Assembly (NCBI GenBank): GCA_964489555.1
Contig: CAZAZF010000002.1
Location: 62,001 to 126,000, forward strand
Direction: 5' to 3'
Origin: JAAZGD01 sp964489555
GTDB taxonomy: Bacteria > Bacillota > Clostridia > Peptostreptococcales > Anaerovoracaceae
DNA length: 64,000 nucleotides
The notes beneath the pieces were generated by a model that worked only from the letters and a program-made list of their open reading frames with translations, was not told where the DNA came from and made no database searches. Numbering within the stretch: position 1 is the first letter of the stretch; every line of letters starts with the position of its first letter. The position numbers and the translations under genes are program-made. Below, in pieces: positions 16,294-24,251 of this stretch.

Positions 16294-17313
16294 ATGATCG
16301 TGATTCTAAAAGAAAATTATGATAAGAGACAGTTGGAGGATTTGAAAGCCTGGCTACACAGCAAAAATATTCATGTGCATTTCAGCGAAGGGATGCATCA
16401 TACGATTTTGGGATTGGTAGGAGATACTTCCTCGGTAGACCCGGATTTGATTCGAGCGTTGGAAATCGTAGAGGATGTGAAGCGTATACAGGAACCCTAT
16501 AAAAAAGCCAACCGGAAGTTTCATGGGGAGGATTCTGTAATCCATGTAGGGGGTGTACCAATTGGGGGGAGACATTACCAGGTTATTGCCGGACCTTGCA
16601 GCATCGAATCGGAAGAACAGATTGTTGCCATAGCCCAAGCGGTGAAAGAAGCAGGAGCCACCATCCTGCGGGGAGGGGCTTACAAGCCACGTACCTCTCC
16701 GTATGATTTCCAAGGACTGAAAGAGGAAGGATTGCGGCTGATGCTACTGGCCAAGGAAATTACTGGCCTTCCTATTGTGACAGAAATCATGGACGCTTCT
16801 CACCTCATGCTTTTTGAAGAAGTGGACATGATTCAAGTAGGAGCCCGAAATATGCAGAACTTTGAATTGTTGAAAACCTTGGGTAGGGTAGATAAACCTA
16901 TTTTGTTGAAAAGGGGATTGGCCAATACACTTCAGGAGCTTTTGATGAGCGCGGAATACATTATGAATGAGGGAAACGAACGGGTCATTTTATGTGAAAG
17001 AGGAATTCGAACCTTTGAAACTGCCACTCGAAATACACTGGATGTTTCCGCTGTACCTTTGTTAAAAGAGCTGTCTCATTTGCCGGTTATTGTGGATCCC
17101 AGCCATGGTACGGGATTGGCAAAATTGGTTCCGCCCATGGCGATGGCTGCAACGGTAGCAGGAGCAGATGGGGTTTTGGTGGAGGTGCACAACGATCCGG
17201 CTCATGCCCTTTGCGATGGCCCCCAATCCATTACCCCGGAGGAATTTCAAGTATTATCGAATCAATTAGTACATCTTCATACCATCGCGTTTAAAAGGGG
17301 GAAATTCCGATGA
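16294..17313 (+). CDS. aroF: 3-deoxy-7-phosphoheptulonate (DAHP) synthase, type I-beta with N-terminal regulatory domain
   Basis: This enzyme condenses phosphoenolpyruvate with erythrose-4-phosphate, the first step of the shikimate pathway. The 339-residue protein has an N-terminal ferredoxin-like domain of about 70 residues, the feedback domain of type I-beta enzymes, then the TIM barrel with AGPCSIES, RGGAYKPRTSPY, QVGARNMQNF, LLKRG and DPSHGTG motifs. The ATG at 16294 has AGAGGTGA five bases upstream; the GTG at 16285 is less likely. It is the first structural gene after the attenuator, and its TGA overlaps the tyrA start as ATGA. Confidence 0.93.
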   Translation: MIVILKENYDKRQLEDLKAWLHSKNIHVHFSEGMHHTILGLVGDTSSVDPDLIRALEIVEDVKRIQEPYKKANRKFHGEDSVIHVGGVPIGGRHYQVIAGPCSIESEEQIVAIAQAVKEAGATILRGGAYKPRTSPYDFQGLKEEGLRLMLLAKEITGLPIVTEIMDASHLMLFEEVDMIQVGARNMQNFELLKTLGRVDKPILLKRGLANTLQELLMSAEYIMNEGNERVILCERGIRTFETATRNTLDVSAVPLLKELSHLPVIVDPSHGTGLAKLVPPMAMAATVAGADGVLVEVHNDPAHALCDGPQSITPEEFQVLSNQLVHLHTIAFKRGKFR

Positions 17314-18140
17314 AAATAGGCATTGTTGGGTTGGGTTTAATTGGTGGATCCGTAGCAAAATCCATTCGAAAAAACACCTTGCATCAAGTATATGGAATCG
17401 ATCGGGATGTTAGCATCATGGCGAAGGCAAAAATGGTGGGTGCTTTGGATGAAGAACTAACCTCCTCATCGATAGGAGAGATGGACCTTTTATTGCTGGC
17501 TATTTATCCCAACGATACCTTTCCTTATCTTCAGGAAATGGCCCCTAAAATCAAAAAAGAGGCACTGGTGATGGATTTATGCGGGGTGAAAGAGAAAATT
17601 TGCAGGGACGCTTTTCCTTTGGCCCAAGAGATGGGATTTTACTTTATTGGAGGGCATCCCATGGCAGGAATTGAGTTTTCCGGCTTTGACGCATCGAAAG
17701 AATCCTTGTTCCGTAACGCCTCCATGATTTTAGTCCCACCGCCTCGAATTCCTATTTTGAAGTTGGAGTTCCTTAAGACCCTATTTCTTTCTTTGGGATT
17801 TTCGCACATTGAGATTTCCACACCAGAAAAACATGATAAAATAATAGCACTAAGCTCCCAACTGGCTCATGTGGTTTCCAGCGCATATGTGCAAAGTCCT
17901 CAAGCCATGCAACACAAAGGGTATTCTGCCGGAAGCTTTCATGATATGACCCGAGTTGCCAAACTGAATGAGGAACTATGGAGTCAATTGTTTTTCTCGA
18001 ACTACGATAATTTATTGGAAGAAATTGATGGATTAATCCTTCGATTATCAGAGTATCGAAATGTGATTAAGCAACGGGATGAAGAAGGCTTAAAACGACT
18101 TCTATCGCTGGGTCGTCAAAGGCGAGTGGAGTTGGAATAG
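17310..18140 (+). CDS. tyrA: prephenate dehydrogenase
   Basis: This 276-residue protein has an N-terminal Rossmann fold (IGIVGLGLIGGSVAKSIR), a GGHPMAG motif near residue 113 typical of prephenate dehydrogenases, and a helical C-terminal dimer domain containing SSQLAHVVSSAYV. It oxidises and decarboxylates prephenate to 4-hydroxyphenylpyruvate with NAD(P), the tyrosine branch. There is no C-terminal ACT domain, so allosteric tyrosine control would have to come from elsewhere, and attenuation fits this need. The start overlaps the aroF stop. Confidence 0.9.
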   Translation: MKIGIVGLGLIGGSVAKSIRKNTLHQVYGIDRDVSIMAKAKMVGALDEELTSSSIGEMDLLLLAIYPNDTFPYLQEMAPKIKKEALVMDLCGVKEKICRDAFPLAQEMGFYFIGGHPMAGIEFSGFDASKESLFRNASMILVPPPRIPILKLEFLKTLFLSLGFSHIEISTPEKHDKIIALSSQLAHVVSSAYVQSPQAMQHKGYSAGSFHDMTRVAKLNEELWSQLFFSNYDNLLEEIDGLILRLSEYRNVIKQRDEEGLKRLLSLGRQRRVELE

Positions 18141-18152
18141 GAGTTGGTACCT

Positions 18153-19409
18153 ATGACGGTGATGGTGTATCCCAACAATATAAAAGGTTCCCTTAATGCG
18201 ATTCCGGCAAAGGCTCATGGGCATCGGCTTTTTATTGCTTCGGCTTTAAGCCATGAAAAGACTTTGTTGGAATTGCATTTATTATCTCGAGATTTGGAAG
18301 CCACCCTGGGGTGTTTGGAGGCACTGGGTTCCGGGACTGTACATGATGCAAAGGGAATCTGGATTACTCCTTTGAATTTTCCTAAAGAGATTCCTGTTTT
18401 GGATTGCGGGGAAAGCGGTTCTACCTTGCGATTTCTCTTGCCGATAGCCGCAGCACTGGTTGAAGAGTTTGAGATGCGTGGAACGGGCCGTCTTCCGGAT
18501 CGACCTCTTGGAGAATTAAAAAGAGAAATGATGCGAAATGGTTGCCGCTTTTCTTCAAACCAACTTCCTTTCCGGGTCAGAGGGCCTTTGGACCCCGGCA
18601 AATACCAGTTGCCAGGGGATGTATCTTCTCAATACATTACCGGGCTATTGATGGCTCTCCCACTTTTACGAAAGGATAGTGTTATTGAAGTCCAGAGTCC
18701 TTTGGAATCAGCGGGTTATGTGGAAATGACATTGGATGTATTAAAGGCTTTTGGGATTGCGGTGCGAAGAACAAAAGTTGGGTTTAAGGTTCCGGGTAAT
18801 CAAAGGTATCATTCTCCGGGGAAGGTGAAGGTGGAAGGAGATTGGTCCAATGGGGCGTTCTTTTTGGCTATGGGAGCCATTCAAGGAGAGGTCAAAGTGG
18901 AAGGTTTGGAAAAAGCTTCGCTTCAACCGGATCGAAAAATTCTTGCCTTCATGGAGGAAATGGGAGCAAAACTGACGGTATCATCCCAGGGAGTTCTGGC
19001 AAAAAAAAGCCCTTTAAAAGCCATAAAAGCCGATATATCGGCTTGTCCTGATTTGATGCCGGTATTATCCGTTCTCATGGCCAATGCGACTGGAATATCT
19101 GAAATCATGGGAGGGAAGCGTTTGCGATTTAAGGAAAGCGATCGAATCCGTGCAATGAAGGAGAATCTTAGCGGGTTGGGCGTTCAAGTAGAAGAAAAAG
19201 AGGATGGTTTGAAAATATGGGGAAATCCGCATATACGAGGAGGTGCGGTTCAAGGATACAACGACCACCGAATTGTGATGGCGATGGCTACAGCTGCCTG
19301 CAATAGCAAAGCCCCTATTTTAATTACAGACCATGATGCGGTAGAAAAATCCTATCCGAATTTCTTTTTGGATTTAAAAAATATGGGAGGTGAATGGAAT
19401 GTCCTTTAG
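18153..19409 (+). CDS. aroA: 3-phosphoshikimate 1-carboxyvinyltransferase (EPSP synthase)
   Basis: This 418-residue two-domain enzyme joins phosphoenolpyruvate to shikimate-3-phosphate. Visible motifs are an N-terminal GSLNAIPAKAHGHR (a variant of the usual GSKS phosphate loop, with N in place of K), LDCGESGSTLRFLLP, GTGRLPDRPL, and a C-terminal LRFKESDRIRAM and YNDHRIVMAMA. The start is ATG 18153 with AGGAG nine bases upstream. It lies mid-operon, and the 3' end overlaps aroC by 11 bases. The altered N-terminal loop deserves comparison with class II and glyphosate-insensitive forms. Confidence 0.92.
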   Translation: MTVMVYPNNIKGSLNAIPAKAHGHRLFIASALSHEKTLLELHLLSRDLEATLGCLEALGSGTVHDAKGIWITPLNFPKEIPVLDCGESGSTLRFLLPIAAALVEEFEMRGTGRLPDRPLGELKREMMRNGCRFSSNQLPFRVRGPLDPGKYQLPGDVSSQYITGLLMALPLLRKDSVIEVQSPLESAGYVEMTLDVLKAFGIAVRRTKVGFKVPGNQRYHSPGKVKVEGDWSNGAFFLAMGAIQGEVKVEGLEKASLQPDRKILAFMEEMGAKLTVSSQGVLAKKSPLKAIKADISACPDLMPVLSVLMANATGISEIMGGKRLRFKESDRIRAMKENLSGLGVQVEEKEDGLKIWGNPHIRGGAVQGYNDHRIVMAMATAACNSKAPILITDHDAVEKSYPNFFLDLKNMGGEWNVL

Positions 19410-20487
19410 TTATGGAAGAAAGTTGAGAGTCACCTTGTTTGGATCTTCTCATGGGTCTGGAGTGGGAATGGTGTTGGATGGGATTCCCTCTGGGGTTTTA
19501 ATCGATTGGGAGCAGGTGAAGGTTCAAATGGAGCGAAGAAGTGCCGTTGGAAAACCCTATGCTACTGACAGAAAAGAAGAGGATTCTTTTGAAATTTTGT
19601 CCGGGTGGTCACAAACGGGAACGGATGGTGGTGCGTTGGCGGCCTTGATTCCTAACGGGGACATTCGGTCTAAAGATTATGAAGAGATGCTGTTCATTCC
19701 AAGACCTATGCACGCAGATTATCCTGCCATGGTGAAGTATGGGACCGGTTATAATCCAAGGGGTGGGAGCTTTTTTTCCGGAAGGATGACAGCTCCACTG
19801 GTTTTGGCGGGAAGCATTGTCAGGCAACTTCTTGAAAAAAAAGGAATTTATATAGGCGCACACATTGCTAGCATTGCAGAGGTGCGGGACAAAAATTTTC
19901 CTGCTTTGGCGTTGCCGCAAACGCTTTTGAGAGATTTGGCAACCCAATCCTTTCCTGTAATTCATCAAGAAGCGGGGCTTAAAATGATGGAGGAAATCAA
20001 TCGGGCCAAAGAGAATGGGGATTCTGTGGGGGGCACGGTAGAGTGTGGAATTATTAATCTACCCGTAGGAGTCGGTTCTCCTTGGTTTATGGGATTGGAA
20101 AGCCAGCTGTCAGCTATTCTTTTTGCTATTCCCGGCGTTAAGGGGTTGGAATTTGGTTCCGGATTTGAAGGCACCAAAATGCTTGGAAGTCAACATAACG
20201 ATGCGTATTATCTGAAGGATGGAATGATTCGGACGAAAAGCAACCATCATGGCGGGATTCTGGGGGGATTGTCTACTGGAATGCCATTATTGTTTCGAGT
20301 GGCTTTCAAACCGACTGCTTCCATTGCCAAGGAGCAGGATTCGATAAATATGCATAAAGGAGAGGAATGCAAAGTGTCTGTAACGGGACGCCATGACCCT
20401 TGCATTGTACCAAGGGCCTTGATTTGTGTGGAATCCGCAGTAGCCATAGCATTAGCAGATGAATTAATGATAGAGGGGTTATTATGA
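19399..20487 (+). CDS. aroC: chorismate synthase
   Basis: This 362-residue enzyme makes chorismate from EPSP using reduced FMN. Motifs include an N-terminal FGSSHGSGVGMVLDG, RPMHADYPAMVKYG, an RGGSFFSGRMTAPL segment and a late RHDPCIVPRA. The ATG at 19399 has GGGAGGTGA close upstream and lies inside the end of aroA; the GTG at 19390 is less likely. The stop overlaps the pheA start as ATGA. Confidence 0.93.
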   Translation: MSFSYGRKLRVTLFGSSHGSGVGMVLDGIPSGVLIDWEQVKVQMERRSAVGKPYATDRKEEDSFEILSGWSQTGTDGGALAALIPNGDIRSKDYEEMLFIPRPMHADYPAMVKYGTGYNPRGGSFFSGRMTAPLVLAGSIVRQLLEKKGIYIGAHIASIAEVRDKNFPALALPQTLLRDLATQSFPVIHQEAGLKMMEEINRAKENGDSVGGTVECGIINLPVGVGSPWFMGLESQLSAILFAIPGVKGLEFGSGFEGTKMLGSQHNDAYYLKDGMIRTKSNHHGGILGGLSTGMPLLFRVAFKPTASIAKEQDSINMHKGEECKVSVTGRHDPCIVPRALICVESAVAIALADELMIEGLL

Positions 20488-21620
20488 GTATGATAGAGCA
20501 AAGAAAAAAGTTGGACCAGTTAGATGAACAACTAGTCAAAATATTTGTGGAGAGGATGGAACGGGTAGCGGAGATTGCGGCGGAGAAGAAAAAAGAGGAA
20601 ACGCCCATAAAGGATCCGGCCAGGGAACGTGAAATCCTTCATCGCATTACAGGGTTTGGCTCCGGGGAATTAGAAACCTATATCAAGACATTGTACCAAA
20701 CGGTCTTTTCTTTGAGTCGTGCCTACCAAAGGGCGTTGAATTTCCAAGAAACTCCTTTGGAAAAGAAGATTCGAGAGGCCATGAAGGGAGCTGGAAGCGG
20801 GTTGCCCAGAAAAGCAGTAGTGGCATGCCAGGGAATAGAGGGGTCCTATTCTCAGCTAGCAGCCAGCAAGCTGTTTTCTTTGCCCAGCATTATGTACTTC
20901 AATCAATTTGAACATGTATTTCAGGCGGTGCAAAGGGGACTGTGTCAATACGGCATACTTCCTATTGAAAATAGTACCTCGGGATCGGTGCCCCAGGTAT
21001 ATGACCTGATGAAAGAATATGATTTTCATATTGTCAAGGGCGCCCGATTGAAAATACAGCATCACCTTTTTGGAAAGCCGGGTAGCTACCTGGAGAACAT
21101 TCAAGAGATTTGGTCCCATCCGCAAGCTTTGGATCAATGCTCCGATTTTCTAAAAAAATTGCCCCACGCAAAAGTGAAAGTATGTGAAAACACTGCTTTG
21201 GCTGCAAAGATGGTGGCAGAAAGCGGGGAAGAAAGAATGGCGGCCATTGCTTCTTCACATTGTGGAGTGCTCTATGGTTTGGATCCGCTGAAAAAGAGCG
21301 TAGAAAACCACAGCAACAACTACACCCGATTTATTTGTATTTCAAAAAGCTTGGAAATATACGGAGATGGGGATAAAATAAGCTTGATGTTGTCAGTTCC
21401 TCACGAACCGGGTGCCTTGTTTGATTTGTTGTCGAAGTTTGCCGCCTTAGGGATTAATGTTTCCAAAATAGAAAGCCGGCCCATTCCGGGAACAGATTTC
21501 GAATTCATGTTTTATTTTGATTTGGAAGCGGCTTTATGGGAGGAGCCGGTGATTCACTTGATGGGGGATATGGAGCAAACATTGGAGAATTTCCAATTTT
21601 TAGGATGGTATGGTGAGTGA
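20484..21620 (+). CDS. pheA: bifunctional chorismate mutase-prephenate dehydratase (P-protein)
   Basis: The 378-residue protein has an AroQ-type chorismate mutase domain at residues 1-90, a prephenate dehydratase domain from about 105 to 290 (ACQGIEGSYSQLAA, then PIENSTSGSV, and NYTRFICIS near its end) and a C-terminal ACT domain. The ACT domain keeps both phenylalanine-binding motifs, GALF and ESRP, so feedback inhibition by Phe is expected. It commits chorismate to phenylalanine. The start overlaps the aroC stop, with AGAGGGG upstream. Confidence 0.92.
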   Translation: MSMIEQRKKLDQLDEQLVKIFVERMERVAEIAAEKKKEETPIKDPAREREILHRITGFGSGELETYIKTLYQTVFSLSRAYQRALNFQETPLEKKIREAMKGAGSGLPRKAVVACQGIEGSYSQLAASKLFSLPSIMYFNQFEHVFQAVQRGLCQYGILPIENSTSGSVPQVYDLMKEYDFHIVKGARLKIQHHLFGKPGSYLENIQEIWSHPQALDQCSDFLKKLPHAKVKVCENTALAAKMVAESGEERMAAIASSHCGVLYGLDPLKKSVENHSNNYTRFICISKSLEIYGDGDKISLMLSVPHEPGALFDLLSKFAALGINVSKIESRPIPGTDFEFMFYFDLEAALWEEPVIHLMGDMEQTLENFQFLGWYGE

Positions 21621-21622
21621 GT

Positions 21623-22054
21623 ATGAGAATATGGATTATCAATGGCCCCAACATGAATCTTCTGGGAATCAGGGAGCCGGAATTGTATGGGAATAAAACA
21701 TATGAAGACCTTCTAGAACATCTTAAAGTGGAAGCCCGTAATATGGGCATAGAAATTCAGTGCTTTCAATCCAACCATGAGGGGGATTTAATTGATTGGG
21801 TTCAAGAGGCCCGGGGAAAGGCCGAGGGGCTTATTATCAATGGGGGTGGATATACCCATACTAGCATCGCATTGATGGATGCGGTGAAAGCTGTGAATTT
21901 GCCTTTGGTGGAAGTTCATTTGACAGATCCTACACAAAGAGAGGCGTATCGCAGGACCTCATACCTTTCTGGGGTAGCAATAAAAACTATTGTAAATAAA
22001 GGATTTACCGGGTATTCAGAGGGGATGAGATATTTAAAGGAAACTTTAGAGTAA
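21623..22054 (+). CDS. aroQ: 3-dehydroquinate dehydratase, type II
   Basis: This 143-residue type II dehydroquinase starts at ATG 21623, three bases after the pheA stop. Motifs are IINGPNMNLLGIREPELYG at the N-terminus (the catalytic Tyr lies in this loop), QSNHEGDLIDWVQ, and NGGGYTHTS. It dehydrates 3-dehydroquinate in the shikimate pathway. aroB, aroE and aroK are absent from the window, so the operon holds the first, third and last shikimate steps plus the Phe and Tyr branches. Confidence 0.92.
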   Translation: MRIWIINGPNMNLLGIREPELYGNKTYEDLLEHLKVEARNMGIEIQCFQSNHEGDLIDWVQEARGKAEGLIINGGGYTHTSIALMDAVKAVNLPLVEVHLTDPTQREAYRRTSYLSGVAIKTIVNKGFTGYSEGMRYLKETLE

Positions 22055-22124
22055 ACAACCCTGTGTAAATTTTCGTTAACAGTCAGGATGGGTGATCATT
22101 CACCAGGAGAGGAGTGGATCTGCT

Positions 22125-23087
22125 TTGATTTTATGTATTCCGTTTATTTGTGTCGGAGTAGGGGCTGTGGCCGGATTTTTTATCAAGAAAAAGAGAATCC
22201 TTCGTTGGGTGGAGAAAACCATTGATATAGGATTAATGGTATTGATGACGGTAATCGGACTCTCTATAGGTGCCAATGAGCTTGTGATGAAAAACTTAGG
22301 AAACATAGGTCTTCAAAGTATGGTGCTTTCCATTAGTGCAATCGCTTTCAGCGTTTTTTTTGTGAGGCTACTGGAAAAGACGTGGATGCCTCTTGGAGAA
22401 ATTCGAAAGAGAATAGAAGAAGAGGCTAGAGCGCAGAAATGGGATGTAGGGAGTGAGTCCTCCGGAATGGCAGGAAATGAAAAAGTTATTCTATATCTAA
22501 TTGGAGCGTGTGTTCTCCTTGGGATTTTATTCGGGGTTCTGTTTCGACCCTTTATCTTAAAAACTGTATTGGATTATGTCCTAATGGGTTCCCTGATTTT
22601 GCTCTATACCGGGGTGGGCTTCAGTCTGGGTGGTAATAAAAGAGTTTTTCTTTATATGAAAACCTTGGGATTTCGGGTAGGATTCCTAGCACTTGGTGTG
22701 TTTGCAGGCAGTGCACTCTCTGGTTTGCTCTGGGGCTTTCTCCTCCCCATTCCCGTGTCCACCAGTTTGATTGCATCCTCCGGAATGAGCTACTACAGTA
22801 TTACCGGAGCTTATATGACGCAAGTGTTTGGGATAGAGGCCGGTACCTACGGATTCATGGTGAATGTGATGCGGGAGTTCTTTACGGTATTATTTCTTCC
22901 CATTTTGATTCGAATTAGTCCGGGAAGCGCCATTGCTTCCGGTGCTGCGGGAAATATGGACACCATGTTGATGCCCATCACAAAGTTTGTTGGCAAGGAT
23001 TTAAGCCTGGTAACGCTAATAACTGGGGTTTTGCTTACACTCTTAGTTCCTTTTTTACTACCGGTTCTTGCCCATTTCTTTATATGA
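22125..23087 (+). CDS. LysO-family amino acid exporter (YbjE/DUF340)
   Basis: A polytopic membrane protein of 320 residues with about eight to ten helices and the LysO-family pattern: DIGLMVLMTVIGLSIGAN early, SSGMSYYSITGAYM in the middle and a late ASGAAGNMDTMLMPI. The favoured start is TTG 22125, with AGGAGAGGAG ten bases upstream; a GTG at 22092 lacks a site. E. coli LysO exports lysine. This gene follows aroQ by 70 bases in the same direction with no terminator between, so export of another amino acid is possible. That is inference. Confidence 0.75.
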   Translation: MILCIPFICVGVGAVAGFFIKKKRILRWVEKTIDIGLMVLMTVIGLSIGANELVMKNLGNIGLQSMVLSISAIAFSVFFVRLLEKTWMPLGEIRKRIEEEARAQKWDVGSESSGMAGNEKVILYLIGACVLLGILFGVLFRPFILKTVLDYVLMGSLILLYTGVGFSLGGNKRVFLYMKTLGFRVGFLALGVFAGSALSGLLWGFLLPIPVSTSLIASSGMSYYSITGAYMTQVFGIEAGTYGFMVNVMREFFTVLFLPILIRISPGSAIASGAAGNMDTMLMPITKFVGKDLSLVTLITGVLLTLLVPFLLPVLAHFFI

Positions 23088-23233
23088 TGGAAGATTCTAT
23101 TAACCTTGCAAAACGGATTTGTTTTCAAAAACCAATGTTTTCAAATGAGCCGGAAAGGTATATAATGATGGTGTGTTTAACATAAATTTATTCATTCCGT
23201 TGAAAGCGCGTTCATAACAGAAAAGAGGAATCC

Positions 23234-23605
23234 ATGTATAAAAATCAATTTCTGTTTGTCGTTGGCCTAATTTTTGCCGTGATTATTTCCGTGTTTGCCA
23301 TTACCAACGCAGACCCGGTGGAGCTTAACTTGCTTTTTACCACTTTTGAAGCGTCCCAAGCCTTACTTATTTTCTTGTCGGCTGCAGTAGGTGCCATCAT
23401 AGTGGTTTCGTTGGGGTTGATTCGGCATCTGAAGCTAACCGGGCAATTGCGGACTGTGCGAAAAGAAAATGACAAACTAAAAAATCAAATCAAATTCTTA
23501 GAAGAGCAACGGCAAAACAAAAAAGAAGAAGAGAAGGTTTTACAAGAAGCCACATCAGAGATTTCAGTGGCAGAAAACAGGCCGGAAGAACCAGATGTTT
23601 CGTAG
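23234..23605 (+). CDS. LapA-domain small membrane protein
   Basis: A 123-residue protein with two helices (residues about 5-25 and 41-62) separated by a short loop carrying TNADPVELNLLF, the hallmark of LapA/DUF1049 proteins, followed by a charged coiled-coil tail of about 60 residues. AGAGGA precedes the ATG. In Proteobacteria LapA helps regulate lipopolysaccharide assembly; in Gram-positives the role is unknown. It is a single gene followed by a terminator. Confidence 0.75.
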   Translation: MYKNQFLFVVGLIFAVIISVFAITNADPVELNLLFTTFEASQALLIFLSAAVGAIIVVSLGLIRHLKLTGQLRTVRKENDKLKNQIKFLEEQRQNKKEEEKVLQEATSEISVAENRPEEPDVS

Positions 23606-23637
23606 GGTAGAACAAGATGTTACAGAGATCATGGAGA

Positions 23638-23670
23638 AGGGTCTGTTTCAGATTCAGACCCTATTTCTTT
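23638..23670 (+). terminator. intrinsic terminator after the LapA-like gene
   Basis: AGGGTCTG (23638-23645) pairs perfectly with CAGACCCT (23655-23662) around a nine-base loop, followed by the U-rich ATTTCTTT. It separates the LapA-like gene from the ECF component. Confidence 0.7.
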
Positions 23671-23716
23671 GCTTTCAGAGGACTTGTTTTAAAAAAATAA
23701 AATGGAGGGTCGATTA

Positions 23717-24241
23717 TTGAGAAAATCATCAACGAAAAGATTAGTGAATGCCGCATTGATGCTGGCATTGGGAATGGTGTTGCCTTTTCTGACGGGACAA
23801 ATACCCAGTGTGGGAAGTCGATTGCTGCCGATGCATATACCGGCATTGTTGACAGGGTATATCAGTGGGCCTCTATATGGGTTGCTGGTAGGATTTATCA
23901 TGCCTTTATTTCGCAGCATTATTTTTGGGATGCCACCAATGTTTCCAACGGCAGTGGCCATGGCTTTTGAACTGGCTACCTATGGATTTGTGGCGGGACT
24001 GTTATATAAAAGACTGCAGAAGAACACAGGGAACATCTATTTGTCCCTGGTGTTAGCCATGATTATTGGACGATTTGTTTGGGGTATTGTCTCTTACATG
24101 CTTTATGGCTTGGGAGAATCTGCATTTACTTGGCAAATCTTTACGGCAGGGGCATTTATTAATGCTTTGCCTGGCATTCTTATTCAATTAGCCCTACTGC
24201 CTGTTTTGGTATTGGCACTGAAAAAAGCGAGAATACTGTAG
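23717..24241 (+). CDS. ECF transporter S component, substrate unknown
   Basis: A 174-residue protein with six hydrophobic segments and the N-terminal pattern of ECF S components (LVNAALMLALGMVLPFL), including a small-residue-rich first helix that docks to EcfT. I prefer the TTG start at 23717, which has GGAGGG seven bases upstream; the ATG at 23702 has no ribosome site. No EcfA or EcfT is in the window, so it should use a shared module. The next gene is a kinase of the uridine-kinase fold, 10 bases downstream, which hints at uptake followed by phosphorylation of a nucleoside- or vitamin-like substrate. This is not FmnA of the electron transfer locus, which is an EcfT relative. Confidence 0.7.
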   Translation: MRKSSTKRLVNAALMLALGMVLPFLTGQIPSVGSRLLPMHIPALLTGYISGPLYGLLVGFIMPLFRSIIFGMPPMFPTAVAMAFELATYGFVAGLLYKRLQKNTGNIYLSLVLAMIIGRFVWGIVSYMLYGLGESAFTWQIFTAGAFINALPGILIQLALLPVLVLALKKARIL

Positions 24242-24251
24242 GAAAAATCGT

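Noticed and set aside
23717..24241. FmnA of the electron transfer system
   Set aside because: FmnA is an EcfT relative, while this protein looks like an S component and is on the other strand with a kinase.
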